Source: Draconibacterium halophilum
GTDB taxonomy: Bacteria; Bacteroidota; Bacteroidia; Bacteroidales; Prolixibacteraceae
DNA length: 64,000 nt
NCBI RefSeq assembly: GCF_010448835.1
Contig: NZ_CP048409.1
Location: forward strand, 1,620,001-1,684,000
Direction: 5' to 3'
The notes beneath the pieces are model-generated. The model ran no database searches, was not told the origin of the DNA, and saw nothing but the letters and a program-made list of their open reading frames with translations. Made by a program: the position numbers and the translations under genes. Of this stretch, positions 18,837 through 28,149 are shown in pieces (position 1 is the first letter of the stretch; each line of letters starts with the position of its first letter).

Positions 18837-19979
18837 ATGAGTAAAAGATCGAATTTAGCCGTACTACCGGTTTTGTTTAGCTTCTTTATTATGGGCTTTG
18901 CCGATGTGGTGGGCATTTCATCCAGCTATGTAAAGCAGGATTTTGGCTTGAGTGATTCAATGGCCAACCTATTGCCGATGATGGTTTTTCTGTGGTTTGC
19001 CGTGTTTTCGGTGCCCACAGGAGTGTTAATGAATAAGCTTGGGCGAAAAAATACCGTATTACTGAGTATTGTTGTTACACTGCTGGCTTTGCTGGTACCA
19101 TTGGCAAGCTACAGTTATGCAATGGTGTTAATTGCTTTTGCCTTGCTCGGCATCGGAAACACGATTTTGCAGGTTGCATTAAATCCCTTGTTAACCAACG
19201 TGGTTAGCGGCGAAAAATTAACCAGTAGCCTGACACTTGGCCAGTTTGTAAAAGCTATTGCTTCTTTTATCGGGCCCATTGTTGCAGGCGTGGCATCCGG
19301 CACATTCGGTAACTGGAAACTTATATTTCCATTTTTTGCTTCGGTTACCTTGTTGTCAGGCTTGTGGCTTTTATTGGCCCCGATTCAAAAAGAACAGTCA
19401 AGCAGCGAAACGGCCGGTTTTGCCGCAAGTTTTAAATTGTTGAAAGATCCGGTTATGCTGAGTTTCTTTTTTGCAATTGTGGTTTTAGTGGGAATCGATG
19501 TTGGGTTGAACGTTACTTTCCCTAAGTTTCTGATGGAACGTATCGTGATGCCGTTGGAGAAAGCCGGATTGGGCACGAGCTTATATTTTGCAGCCCGTAC
19601 CATCGGTACTTTTATCGGCGCCATTTTATTGATGAAATATTCGGGGCGGAAATTTTACATCGGCAGTGCGGTTTTAGGAATTGTTGCGCTGGTGGTTATG
19701 GTTGCTGTTCCCGGTCCGGTTTCGCTGATGTATATAATGATATTTTGTTCCGGACTGGCAGTTGCCAACGTGTTTTCCATCGTTTTTTCGGCAGCGTTGC
19801 GCCGAAAGCCGGAGTATGCAAACGAAGTTTCGGGTTTGCTGATAATGGGAGTAGCCGGAGGTGCAATAGTTCCCCCGGTTATGGGTGTGGTATCTGATAC
19901 TGCAGGACAAACAGGGGCAATGCTTGTTGTGCTTTTGTTATTTGTGTATCTTTTGATAAACGCGTTAAAAATGAAATAG
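18837..19979 (+). CDS. MFS sugar importer, FHS/FucP-like family (probable mannose permease)
   Basis: 380 aa with about 12 hydrophobic segments, starting LAVLPVLFSFFIMGFADVVG, a signature of the fucose/glucose/galactose permease (FHS) branch. The GVLMNKLGRKN loop between TM2 and TM3 is the MFS motif A. It sits 14 bp after the ROK gene and ends the operon, so it should carry free mannose released by GH92 across the inner membrane by proton symport. Substrate is inferred from neighbours. It converges with the sigma gene on the other strand, leaving 18 bp between their stops and no room for a long terminator. Confidence 0.9.
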   Translation: MSKRSNLAVLPVLFSFFIMGFADVVGISSSYVKQDFGLSDSMANLLPMMVFLWFAVFSVPTGVLMNKLGRKNTVLLSIVVTLLALLVPLASYSYAMVLIAFALLGIGNTILQVALNPLLTNVVSGEKLTSSLTLGQFVKAIASFIGPIVAGVASGTFGNWKLIFPFFASVTLLSGLWLLLAPIQKEQSSSETAGFAASFKLLKDPVMLSFFFAIVVLVGIDVGLNVTFPKFLMERIVMPLEKAGLGTSLYFAARTIGTFIGAILLMKYSGRKFYIGSAVLGIVALVVMVAVPGPVSLMYIMIFCSGLAVANVFSIVFSAALRRKPEYANEVSGLLIMGVAGGAIVPPVMGVVSDTAGQTGAMLVVLLLFVYLLINALKMK

Positions 19980-19997
19980 CGGGTAACGCCGGAGCTG

Positions 19998-20576
19998 TTA
20001 TTTGGAGCTAACAAACAGGTCGATAAAAAGCAAGGCGAGGAAACCGTATTCGGTTAAATTCTTTTTGATGAATTTGCTTGCTTTGCTTAAATGGTCTTCA
20101 ACTGTTTTTATCGAAATACCAAGTTCGGCAGCAATTGTTTTATTCGCTAAACCTTGTTCTTTGCTAAGTTGATATATTTTTTTTCGTTGCGGAGGCAGTT
20201 GTTCTACCAGGTCGTTGAGCTTGTTGGATAACTGGTTGTAGTTAAACTGCGACTCAGTATCGATGCTATTGGTTATCGATTTGTTTTTCAGGTGTTCCAA
20301 ATAGTCTTTTTCCGAAAGCTTTTTCCGAAAAACAGAAACGATAGTGTTTTTGGCCACCGTAAATAAATAGGCATCAAGATTTGAGTCTTTCTTTAGTTTG
20401 TTTCGGTTCATCCAAACATTAACAAATACTTCCTGAACGATGTCGAGAACCTCTGATTCCGATTTTAGGTATGCCATTGCAAAGCGATACAGCCTCGGGC
20501 TATATTCGGCATACAAATCATTAATGGCAGTTTTATCACCATCAATAAATCGATTAATTAGTTTCTCGTTATTCAT
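19998..20576 (-). CDS. ECF RNA polymerase sigma factor of the second mannan PUL, divergent from its fecR
   Basis: 192 aa. Region 2 at about 10-80 (INDLYAEYSPRLYRFAMAYL, VLDIVQEVFVNVWMNR) and region 4 at about 115-170 (LPPQRKKIYQLSKEQGLANKTIAAELGISIKTVEDHLSK). It ends with a short hydrophobic tail GFLALLFIDLFVSS. Sigma and fecR are usually co-directional, as in the first PUL; here they are divergent with 163 bp between them. A -7-like motif (minus-strand TAGTTTTG, 20607 to 20600) lies 24 bp upstream of its start. It probably drives the adjacent susC operon. Confidence 0.92.
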   Translation of the reverse strand: MNNEKLINRFIDGDKTAINDLYAEYSPRLYRFAMAYLKSESEVLDIVQEVFVNVWMNRNKLKKDSNLDAYLFTVAKNTIVSVFRKKLSEKDYLEHLKNKSITNSIDTESQFNYNQLSNKLNDLVEQLPPQRKKIYQLSKEQGLANKTIAAELGISIKTVEDHLSKASKFIKKNLTEYGFLALLFIDLFVSSK

Positions 20577-20739
20577 CTGTCGCTGTTAGCTAGAACTCAC
20601 AAAACTATAAAATGTTTTCAGATTCTGGCTGAATGAAATGAGGTAGCCTAATGGTTGAGGGAAGAAAAATGAAAAAAATGTAAAACCGAAGCAGGGGTTT
20701 TTTATACTTTACACGTTTAACAAGCGAGTACAAGATTAT

Positions 20740-21711
20740 ATGAAAGAATATTACAGGAAATATATTGAAAACAATTGCACGGAGGAGGATTTTCAGCAAT
20801 TTGTTGAATTGTTTGTAAAACCGGACAAAAAGCCGGTTTTGGATGCCAATATGAAAGAGCATTGGAAATTTACAAAAGCTGAGGAAGCAGAAACCCCCGA
20901 TTTGTCGGATACGCTACACAAAATTCATTACGAAATAAATAGCCAGGAACCACGAGCAGGCAAAACCCAAAAATTAGTGAATTATTTAGCCCGTGTGGCA
21001 GCTGTTCTTTTTATTCCGTTGGCTATTGCGTTCTTTTTTACACTAGACAAAACGGATATTAGTGCCGAACTGCAAACGGTTTCAACGCCGTTGGCCTCGA
21101 AAACCCATTTTGTTTTACCCGATGGTTCTGAAGTTTGGCTGAACTCAGGTTCTTCCTTAGAATATCCGAAAGAATTCAGCAGAAAAAAGCGTTTGGTTAA
21201 ACTGAGTGGTGAAGCCTATTTTGATGTTCAGAAAAGCGAAACACCCTTTGAGGTTGTTACCGAGAATGTACAGGTAAATGTACTGGGTACGGCTTTTAAT
21301 GTAATGAGTTATTCAAATACCAATCCCGAAGTAACATTAGAAAGGGGAAAAGTACAATTGATTTCAAACTCGGGGGAAGAAAAAATTCTGGCACCCGGAC
21401 AGCAGGCTGTAATTGATGCTGAAAACTCTTCAATTCAGGTGCAAAAAGTGGATACCGAAATTTATTCGTCGTGGATTGATAATAAGTTGATATTCAGAAA
21501 TGAATCGTTGAAAGATGTTGTTGAACGGCTGGAGCGGTGGTATAATATTTCGATTGAACTGGATGATCAATATATATCAGATAAGAAATTGACGGCAACA
21601 ATAGAATACGAGTCAATTACAGAAGTGATGGACTTGTTGGAAATAACAATGTCGTTAAAATATGAATACGATAAGAACGAAAGAAAACTGATTGTAAAAC
21701 CAATAAAATAA
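20740..21711 (+). CDS. FecR-family anti-sigma factor (DUF4974 C-terminus)
   Basis: 323 aa. The N-terminal cytoplasmic part begins MKEYYRKYIENNCTEEDFQQ, the usual anti-sigma helix region. One membrane segment is at about 86-103 (VAAVLFIPLAIAFFFTL). The FecR domain is at about 118-215 with KTHFVLPDGSEVWLNSGS and VLGTAFNVMSY. The DUF4974 domain is at about 250-322 with RLERWYNISIEL. It precedes an STN-type susC by 126 bp and is divergent from the sigma gene it presumably controls. Confidence 0.92.
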   Translation: MKEYYRKYIENNCTEEDFQQFVELFVKPDKKPVLDANMKEHWKFTKAEEAETPDLSDTLHKIHYEINSQEPRAGKTQKLVNYLARVAAVLFIPLAIAFFFTLDKTDISAELQTVSTPLASKTHFVLPDGSEVWLNSGSSLEYPKEFSRKKRLVKLSGEAYFDVQKSETPFEVVTENVQVNVLGTAFNVMSYSNTNPEVTLERGKVQLISNSGEEKILAPGQQAVIDAENSSIQVQKVDTEIYSSWIDNKLIFRNESLKDVVERLERWYNISIELDDQYISDKKLTATIEYESITEVMDLLEITMSLKYEYDKNERKLIVKPIK

Positions 21712-21765
21712 CAAATCTGCCTATGGAATAAGTAACTTGAACTAAACCTCCAAAAACATAAAGAA

Positions 21766-21790
21766 GTGGAGAAGCCACCAACTTCCCCAC
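21766..21790 (+). terminator. Stem-loop between fecR and susC
   Basis: Inverted repeat GTGGAGAAG / CTTCCCCAC (one mismatch) with a 7-nt loop, in the 126-bp gap before susC. No U-run follows. Its position matches the hairpin between fecR and susC in the first PUL. It could separate the regulator message from the high-level susC message. Confidence 0.35.
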
Positions 21791-21837
21791 CTCCGAAAAA
21801 TAATTATCAGAATTATTAATCTTAATACGTCAAATCT

Positions 21838-24800
21838 ATGAAAAAAAAGAGATTGAAGGAAATCCCGTTGTGGAGTTTCTTCTTAAAACTTTTAAGACTT
21901 ATGAAAGTAACTTTGTTTTTGTTATGTATTAGTGTTTTTTCAGTAATGGCTAAGGAAAGCTATTCGCAGGTAACACGTTTATCGGTTGAACTGAAAAATA
22001 CGGATGTCAAAAGTGTCCTAGAAGAAATTGAAAATCAAAGCGAGTTTCATTTTTTCTATTCCGGGGATGTAATTGACACAGAGCGTAAAGTGTCAGTTAG
22101 TTTTAGAAATACTGACATCGAGAAAATTCTAACAGAAATATTTTATAACACCGGTGTTGAGTATAAAATTGTTGGCAGGCAGGTAGCCTTGTATAAAGGC
22201 GAGTTTGATGAATCGAACTTACCGGCGGTTCAGCAACAGGGAGTAACCGGAACGGTTACCGGAGCTGATGGTCTGCCAATTCCGGGTGTTACAGTGTTTG
22301 TAAAAGGTACTACCCAGGGAACGGTTACCGACATTGATGGAAATTTCCAGGTAAGCAATGTTGGTCCTGATGCCGTGCTGTCTTTCTCATTTGTAGGAAT
22401 GCTTTCGCAGGAAGTTGTTGTGGGAAATCAAAGCAATATTTCGGTAGTGCTGGAAGAAGACGCCATTGGTATCGAGGAAGTTGTGGTAATTGGTTACGGT
22501 ACCATGCAAAAGAAAAACCTGATTGGTTCTGTTGATCAGGTAAACTCAGATTTAATTGAAAATCGTCCGGTTGCAAATGCGGTCCAGGCTTTACAGGGAG
22601 CTTCGGCTAACCTTGTAATTCAGCAACGCAGCATGAACCCGAACGATAATAGTATGAATATTAACATTCGTGGTGTAAGTACCATGAATAACAATAACCC
22701 ATTGGTTGTAATCGACGGAATGATTACAGAAATGGGAAGCTTAAGTAACCTGAACCCGGCTGATATTGAAAATGTATCGGTGTTAAAAGATGCTGGTAGT
22801 GCTGCCATTTATGGTTCGCGTTCGTCAAACGGGGTAATTCTGGTTACTACTAAAAAAGGTTCGAAAAGCGATAAACCAATTGTGCGTGTAAGTACAATGA
22901 CAGGTTTTCAGGATCCGGATGTATTGTTTTCTCCCGTAAAAGGATACGAAAATGCCTTGCTTAAAAACCAGGCTTTAATCAATGTTGGTTCTTCGCCTAA
23001 ATATACGCCTGCTGAAATCAGAGATTTTCAGCAGAACGGAGATGGACAGTGGTTCCTGGATGGAATTCTGCAATCAGCCTTGCAGCAAAATTACAACGCC
23101 AGTATTTCAGGTGGTAACGAAACTTCTACCTACATGGTTTCTGCAGGATATTACAACCAGGAAAGTAACTTCGTTGGCAGTTTCGGAATTGAGCGTTACA
23201 ACTTCAGAACCAACCTGGTGAGCCAATACGGTAAATTGAAATTAAGTGCTTTAATGGCGTTTAACCGCACCATGCAGAAAGCACCAAATGCCAGCACCGG
23301 ATTCCTGATCGTCGACGGTTCGCGTATTCCGCCTTACTACACTTACCAGATGAAAGCCGACAATGGCAAGTACCTGATTAACGATGTGCTTTCGCAATTT
23401 AACCCGCTGGGGCAATTGGAAGCAGGTGGTTTCCAGAAAAAAGACGATGATAATTTCCTTGGAAGTTTGAATGCGGAACTGGATGTGGCAAAAGGTTTAA
23501 AGGCAAAAGCTATGGTTGGACTCGATTTAGGAGCAAACCACCGTTTTATCAGAGCTTTGGAAGTTCCGTTCTACTCAAGCCCAACTGCTGAAAAACCAAA
23601 CTCGTATGCCAACCAAACCAGGAATACCGAAGATTACAACGAGAAAAGGTACATTCTGAATACACAGTTTTTGTTGGATTATAACCGTTCTTTCAACGAA
23701 GATCATAACGTTTCGGGTTTGATTGGTGTTTCGAACGAATCGTATACTCGTCAGGCCAACGAAATAAAAATGAGATATACAGATCCTGATCTTGGATTGC
23801 CGCAGTCGGAAACCGAAATCGATCCGTCGAGTTACAATACACCTGCACAAACACAGGAACGCAGTATTTACTCCATCTTTGGTCGTGCCGGTTATAACTA
23901 CAAAGACAAGTATTACGGCGAATTTAGTTTCCGCTACGATGGTTCTTCAAAATTTGCTGAAGACTACCGCTGGGGATTTTTCCCGTCGTTTACCGGTGGC
24001 TGGCGTATGTCTGAAGAAAGTTTCATGGACAACTACAAAAGCAATATCGGCGACCTGAAATTACGTGGATCGTACGGTGTGTTGGGTAACCAGAATGTTG
24101 ATGATTACTCATACTTTACAACCTACACCGTTTACAACAACAGTTATGGTTTCAACAATGAAGCGGTTTCAGGAACCGGTTTCGATTTTGGAAACAGTAT
24201 GTTACAATGGGAGCAATCGGCCAACTTTAACATTGGTGCCGATGCTACATTCTTCGATTATAAACTGTCGGTTTCATTGGATTACTTCAATAAACTTACT
24301 TCTCAAATCCTGTTAACTCCGGTTGTGCCTTCGGTATTTGGTGGTGCAGTTGCAAAAGAAAATGCAGGCGAAATGAGAAACCAGGGTTGGGAAGCAACAA
24401 TCAACTACCATGCAAAAACAGGCTCGGTTGACCACAATGTGCGTTTAAACCTGGCCGATGCCAAAAACGAAGTGGTTGATTTTGGTGGTAACGAACAAAT
24501 TGATTCGAACGACCAGTTGCGTAAACTTATTCGCGAAGGCGAAGCTTTAGGATCGTACTTTGGATATAAAACCGATGGTTACTTTGGCAGTTACCAGGAG
24601 ATTGAAAACAGTGCATTGCCAATTGGAGCAACTGTTGAACCGGGTGATGTAAAATATGTAGACAAGAATAACGACGGCGTTATCGACGACAAAGACCGTC
24701 AGGTTTTAGGAAACGCATTCCCTCGTTATACTTTCGGTTTGAACTACGATGTTACCTGGAAAGGATTTGACTTTGGCGTATTGATTCAGGGTGTGGGTAA

Positions 24801-25248
24801 ACGCGATATGTTTTTGCGTGGTGAGCTTGTAGAGCCTTTCCATGCCAATTATTCATACGTAATGTACCAGCATCAGTTGGATTTCTGGACTCCGGTAAAT
24901 CCTGAAGCGGAGTGGCCTCGACTGTCGGCTCCCGGGTCATCATCAAACCAGAATAACTGGGGTAGAGCTTCAGATATCTACATTTTCAATGCTGCTTATG
25001 TACGCTTGAAAAACATTCAGTTAGGCTACACATTGCCTAAAGAACTCACCGCAAAAGCGGGTGTACAAAAACTTCGTTTGAGTGTAAATGCACAGAATCT
25101 GTTTACACTTTCAAATGTTTCTTTTATCGATCCTGAATCGACAGAGTTTGGAAGTAATATGGGAGGAACCGGAGGAACCGGAGCAAACAGCGGCCGGAAT
25201 TATCCTACGCTTAAGTACTACGGTTTTGGTTTAGAATTAGAATTTTAA
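21838..25248 (+). CDS. susC: SusC/RagA TonB-dependent transporter with N-terminal STN signalling domain
   Basis: 1136 aa. Signal region to about residue 44 (ending AKESYSQ), STN domain about 48-120, carboxypeptidase-regulatory-like domain about 137-210, TonB-box region IEEVVVIGYGTMQKK, and a plug with LVVIDGMITEMGS and SAAIYGSRSSNGVILVTTKKG. A large beta-barrel follows, ending GFGLELEF. It lies after a fecR gene and 11 bp ahead of susD. Import of alpha-mannan oligosaccharides is inferred from the GH76/GH92/GH125 genes downstream; the STN domain implies import-dependent induction through FecR and the divergent sigma factor. Confidence 0.95.
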   Translation: MKKKRLKEIPLWSFFLKLLRLMKVTLFLLCISVFSVMAKESYSQVTRLSVELKNTDVKSVLEEIENQSEFHFFYSGDVIDTERKVSVSFRNTDIEKILTEIFYNTGVEYKIVGRQVALYKGEFDESNLPAVQQQGVTGTVTGADGLPIPGVTVFVKGTTQGTVTDIDGNFQVSNVGPDAVLSFSFVGMLSQEVVVGNQSNISVVLEEDAIGIEEVVVIGYGTMQKKNLIGSVDQVNSDLIENRPVANAVQALQGASANLVIQQRSMNPNDNSMNINIRGVSTMNNNNPLVVIDGMITEMGSLSNLNPADIENVSVLKDAGSAAIYGSRSSNGVILVTTKKGSKSDKPIVRVSTMTGFQDPDVLFSPVKGYENALLKNQALINVGSSPKYTPAEIRDFQQNGDGQWFLDGILQSALQQNYNASISGGNETSTYMVSAGYYNQESNFVGSFGIERYNFRTNLVSQYGKLKLSALMAFNRTMQKAPNASTGFLIVDGSRIPPYYTYQMKADNGKYLINDVLSQFNPLGQLEAGGFQKKDDDNFLGSLNAELDVAKGLKAKAMVGLDLGANHRFIRALEVPFYSSPTAEKPNSYANQTRNTEDYNEKRYILNTQFLLDYNRSFNEDHNVSGLIGVSNESYTRQANEIKMRYTDPDLGLPQSETEIDPSSYNTPAQTQERSIYSIFGRAGYNYKDKYYGEFSFRYDGSSKFAEDYRWGFFPSFTGGWRMSEESFMDNYKSNIGDLKLRGSYGVLGNQNVDDYSYFTTYTVYNNSYGFNNEAVSGTGFDFGNSMLQWEQSANFNIGADATFFDYKLSVSLDYFNKLTSQILLTPVVPSVFGGAVAKENAGEMRNQGWEATINYHAKTGSVDHNVRLNLADAKNEVVDFGGNEQIDSNDQLRKLIREGEALGSYFGYKTDGYFGSYQEIENSALPIGATVEPGDVKYVDKNNDGVIDDKDRQVLGNAFPRYTFGLNYDVTWKGFDFGVLIQGVGKRDMFLRGELVEPFHANYSYVMYQHQLDFWTPVNPEAEWPRLSAPGSSSNQNNWGRASDIYIFNAAYVRLKNIQLGYTLPKELTAKAGVQKLRLSVNAQNLFTLSNVSFIDPESTEFGSNMGGTGGTGANSGRNYPTLKYYGFGLELEF

Positions 25249-25259
25249 AATTAAATGAC

Positions 25260-26897
25260 ATGAAGATGAAATTTCTAAAATATAGTACCGGCGTTGCAAG
25301 TTTAATTTTAATACTATTTACTTCTTGTAACGATTTGGATTTGGCACCAACAAATAAGTTTACAGAAGCCAATTACTGGTCGTCGCCCGAAAAAGCCAAC
25401 ATGGTTTTAAATATGGCCTACAGTCAGATGTACAATTCGGGTTATTTCTTCTCTACCGAAGCGCTAAGCGATAATATTTATGAAGGTCGTGGATCGAGCT
25501 CAGAGAAAATAATTTCTTCGGGACAGGCCGATGCTTCAAACAACCGTTTTGCCAACGAATGGAGAGATTGTTACGGCGGAATTAAAACCTGTCATACTTT
25601 TCTCGAAAATGTTGATCGCGTAGAAGGAATGGATGAAGACCTGAAAGCAAGAATGAATGCCGAGGCGCGTTTTATCCGTGCTTATTTGTATTTCCGTTTA
25701 ACTACATGGTACGGCGATGTTCCGTTATTCGAAACCGATATAACATTGGATGAATCGAAAGAGATTGCACGTACTTCGCACGAAGAAGTGCTGGCTTTTG
25801 TGCGCAACGAGCTTGATGCAGTTGCCGCTGTATTGCCAACAAACGAAGAATACGGTGAAGAAGATGCCGGCAGAATTACTGCCGGAGCTGCTGTGGCACT
25901 TAAAGCGAGAACATACTTATACAGTAACGATTGGCAAAATGTGGTGAACACTTGCGAAGAGTTGATTAACTCTGATCAGTATGGTTCATACAGTTTGTTC
26001 CCATCGTACGAAGGAATTTTCCTTCCTGAAAATGAATATAACGATGAAGTGATCCTGGATTTGGGTTACGTACCGTCGTTGCGCACCTGGGGAGAATACT
26101 TTGATTATGCACCACTTTCAGTGGGAGCACGTGTAAATCAAATGGCTCCAACACAGGAATTGGTTGATGATTACCTGATGATGAACGGAAGAACCATTGA
26201 TGATGCAAACTCGGGATACGACGAGAACGATCCGTATGTTCGTCGCGACCCACGTTTAACAGCAACTGTGGTTTATCATGAATTTCCATGGCGTTTGCCT
26301 GACGGAACAATCCAGACCATTTATATCAAACCGGGCACTGCGCCTGATGAATCTGCCGAAGTAGATGAATACAAAGGTCAGGGTACCAACTCTACATCAA
26401 CAGGTTATTATATGCGTAAGTATTACGATCCGCAGTCGTTGGCAGCCTTTACTTCGGGCCTGAATCTGATTTTGATTCGTTATGCCGACGTGCTGTTAAT
26501 GTACGCCGAGGCTAAAAACGAATTAAATCAAATGGATGAAAACGTTTGGAATTCAACAATTAAAGCCTTGCGCGAACGTGCCGGATTTTCGGATGCCAGC
26601 GCATTAAACTTTGATGCTTCGTTAAGCCAGGCTGATCTGCGTGAGACTATACGCCGCGAACGCCGCATAGAACTTGCTTTGGAAGGTTTACGAATCTTTG
26701 ATATTCGTCGTTGGGAAACTGCTGAAACTGTTTTGGATGGTAATCCACACGGAGCTCAGTATGGCGATCCAAGTATCGACAACGGTTATATCAGGCTCGA
26801 TGTACGTTCATTTAATCCTGAACGGGATTATTTATGGGCGGTTCCGCAGTCGCAAAAAGATTTAAATCCAAATCTTGGTCAAAACCCAGGCTACTAA
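25260..26897 (+). CDS. susD: SusD/RagB-family nutrient-binding outer-membrane lipoprotein
   Basis: 545 aa. Lipobox LFTSC at about residue 23 followed by NDLDLAPTN. A second ATG two codons in is an equally good start. Family marks are EARFIRAYLYFRLTTWYGDVPL and the C-terminal RETIRRERRIELALEGLRIFDIRRW. Partner of the preceding SusC in outer-membrane capture and import. It is shorter than the SusD of the first PUL (642 aa) and of clearly different sequence, so the two loci are not a simple recent duplication. Confidence 0.94.
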   Translation: MKMKFLKYSTGVASLILILFTSCNDLDLAPTNKFTEANYWSSPEKANMVLNMAYSQMYNSGYFFSTEALSDNIYEGRGSSSEKIISSGQADASNNRFANEWRDCYGGIKTCHTFLENVDRVEGMDEDLKARMNAEARFIRAYLYFRLTTWYGDVPLFETDITLDESKEIARTSHEEVLAFVRNELDAVAAVLPTNEEYGEEDAGRITAGAAVALKARTYLYSNDWQNVVNTCEELINSDQYGSYSLFPSYEGIFLPENEYNDEVILDLGYVPSLRTWGEYFDYAPLSVGARVNQMAPTQELVDDYLMMNGRTIDDANSGYDENDPYVRRDPRLTATVVYHEFPWRLPDGTIQTIYIKPGTAPDESAEVDEYKGQGTNSTSTGYYMRKYYDPQSLAAFTSGLNLILIRYADVLLMYAEAKNELNQMDENVWNSTIKALRERAGFSDASALNFDASLSQADLRETIRRERRIELALEGLRIFDIRRWETAETVLDGNPHGAQYGDPSIDNGYIRLDVRSFNPERDYLWAVPQSQKDLNPNLGQNPGY

Positions 26898-26944
26898 TTT
26901 AAGTGATTCAAAAAATGAACAATAAACACAAACATATACCGATT

Positions 26945-28084
26945 ATGAAAACACTAATTTTTAAACTTACTATAATAGCTTCTTTGCTTATCGCCTTTGT
27001 AGGATGTGAAGACGATGTACTAAGAGATACACGTGTAACAGCGGTACAGACCTTGTATGAACCAGCAGCGGATGCATCAATTGTATTACAAACTTCTGCT
27101 TCGGCTGCTGTATATTTCGAATGGGAACCTGCAAAAGCTGAAGACAGCGGAATGGTGCTTTACGAAGTGGCTTTTGATGTTGAAGGTGGCGATTTCTCGG
27201 AGCCGATTTACAAAATGGCATCGGATAATAACGGAGGTTACAACCATGCTACAATTTCGCACAAACAATTGAATAAAATTGGTGCGCTGGCGGGTATTGG
27301 TTCTGCCGAAAAAGGTAAAGTTATCTGGACCGTTTTCTCTTCAAAAGGAATTAATGATTTGAAAGGAGAGGAAGTACGTACAATGGAGATTACCCGTTTG
27401 GCAGGTTTCGCCGATGTTCCTGTTGATGTTTACATTACAGGTGCAGGTTCTGAAGGTGGTAGCGATTTGGCGAACGCAGGTATTATGAAAGGTGTTGCTC
27501 CGGGTGAGTTTGAAATTTACACCGAACTTACTGCCGGCGAAGAGTACTTCTTTACCGATGGAAACGCAGGCGACACTCGTCAGTTCTACATCGAAAACGG
27601 TGTGATTAAAGAAGGAGCTTCAACAAGTACAGTTGAAAATACAGCAGTTTACCGTATCAATATCGATTTTAATGTTGGTTCTGTAGTAATGACTGAAATT
27701 GTTGACTTCCAGTTGCATTTTGCTCCAACTGATGAATACTTATTCTCATTGGAATACCAGGGTGGCGGTATCTTTAAAGCAAGCAACCAGCCGCTTGAAT
27801 TCAAGCAGGAAGGTTGGGGACGCGATGAGCGTTATAAATTCAGAATGACTGTTAAAGATGCAGATGGTAACGATGCTTACGAATGGTGGGGTACATTGAA
27901 TCAAACCGATGGCCGCCCAAGCGGAAACGAAGAATATTACTACATGGCACCTGTTGCTGAATCGAGATGGGACGACAAGTGGAAATTCGATGGAATTATG
28001 GATATGGCCTACATCGATGTAATTGCCTATTTCTGGGCAGAAGGTCCATATACACACAATGTTATCAAAGTTGGTGATCAATAG
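26945..28084 (+). CDS. SusE-like surface glycan-binding lipoprotein
   Basis: About 379 aa from the ATG at 26945, which gives the signal peptide MKTLIFKLTIIASLLIAFVGC with lipobox Cys21 followed by EDD. The frame also opens at a GTG (26903) and an ATG (26915) upstream. The N-terminal half has the SusE-type fibronectin-like pattern (VYFEWEPAKAEDSGMVLYEVAFD). The second half carries a beta-sandwich with VDVYITGAGSEGG, as in SusE/SusF binding modules. Probably a non-catalytic alpha-mannan-binding protein. It follows susD directly and precedes the GH76 gene across a 65-bp gap with a stable hairpin. Confidence 0.78.
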   Translation: MKTLIFKLTIIASLLIAFVGCEDDVLRDTRVTAVQTLYEPAADASIVLQTSASAAVYFEWEPAKAEDSGMVLYEVAFDVEGGDFSEPIYKMASDNNGGYNHATISHKQLNKIGALAGIGSAEKGKVIWTVFSSKGINDLKGEEVRTMEITRLAGFADVPVDVYITGAGSEGGSDLANAGIMKGVAPGEFEIYTELTAGEEYFFTDGNAGDTRQFYIENGVIKEGASTSTVENTAVYRINIDFNVGSVVMTEIVDFQLHFAPTDEYLFSLEYQGGGIFKASNQPLEFKQEGWGRDERYKFRMTVKDADGNDAYEWWGTLNQTDGRPSGNEEYYYMAPVAESRWDDKWKFDGIMDMAYIDVIAYFWAEGPYTHNVIKVGDQ

Positions 28085-28100
28085 ATAGAGTTAAGGTAGA

Positions 28101-28132
28101 AAACTGGGGCAGGGGAAACCTTGTCTCAGTTT
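28101..28132 (+). terminator. Stable GAAA-loop hairpin between susE and GH76
   Basis: A 14-bp stem allowing G-U pairs (AAACTGGGGCAGGG with CCTTGTCTCAGTTT) closed by a GAAA tetraloop, followed by ATTTTTAAAA. It lies between susE and the first GH76 gene. It looks like a leaky rho-independent terminator or 3'-end stabiliser that would leave susCDE at higher level than the enzymes. The first PUL has a hairpin at the same place. Confidence 0.6.
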
Positions 28133-28149
28133 ATTTTTAAAATTGAGGT

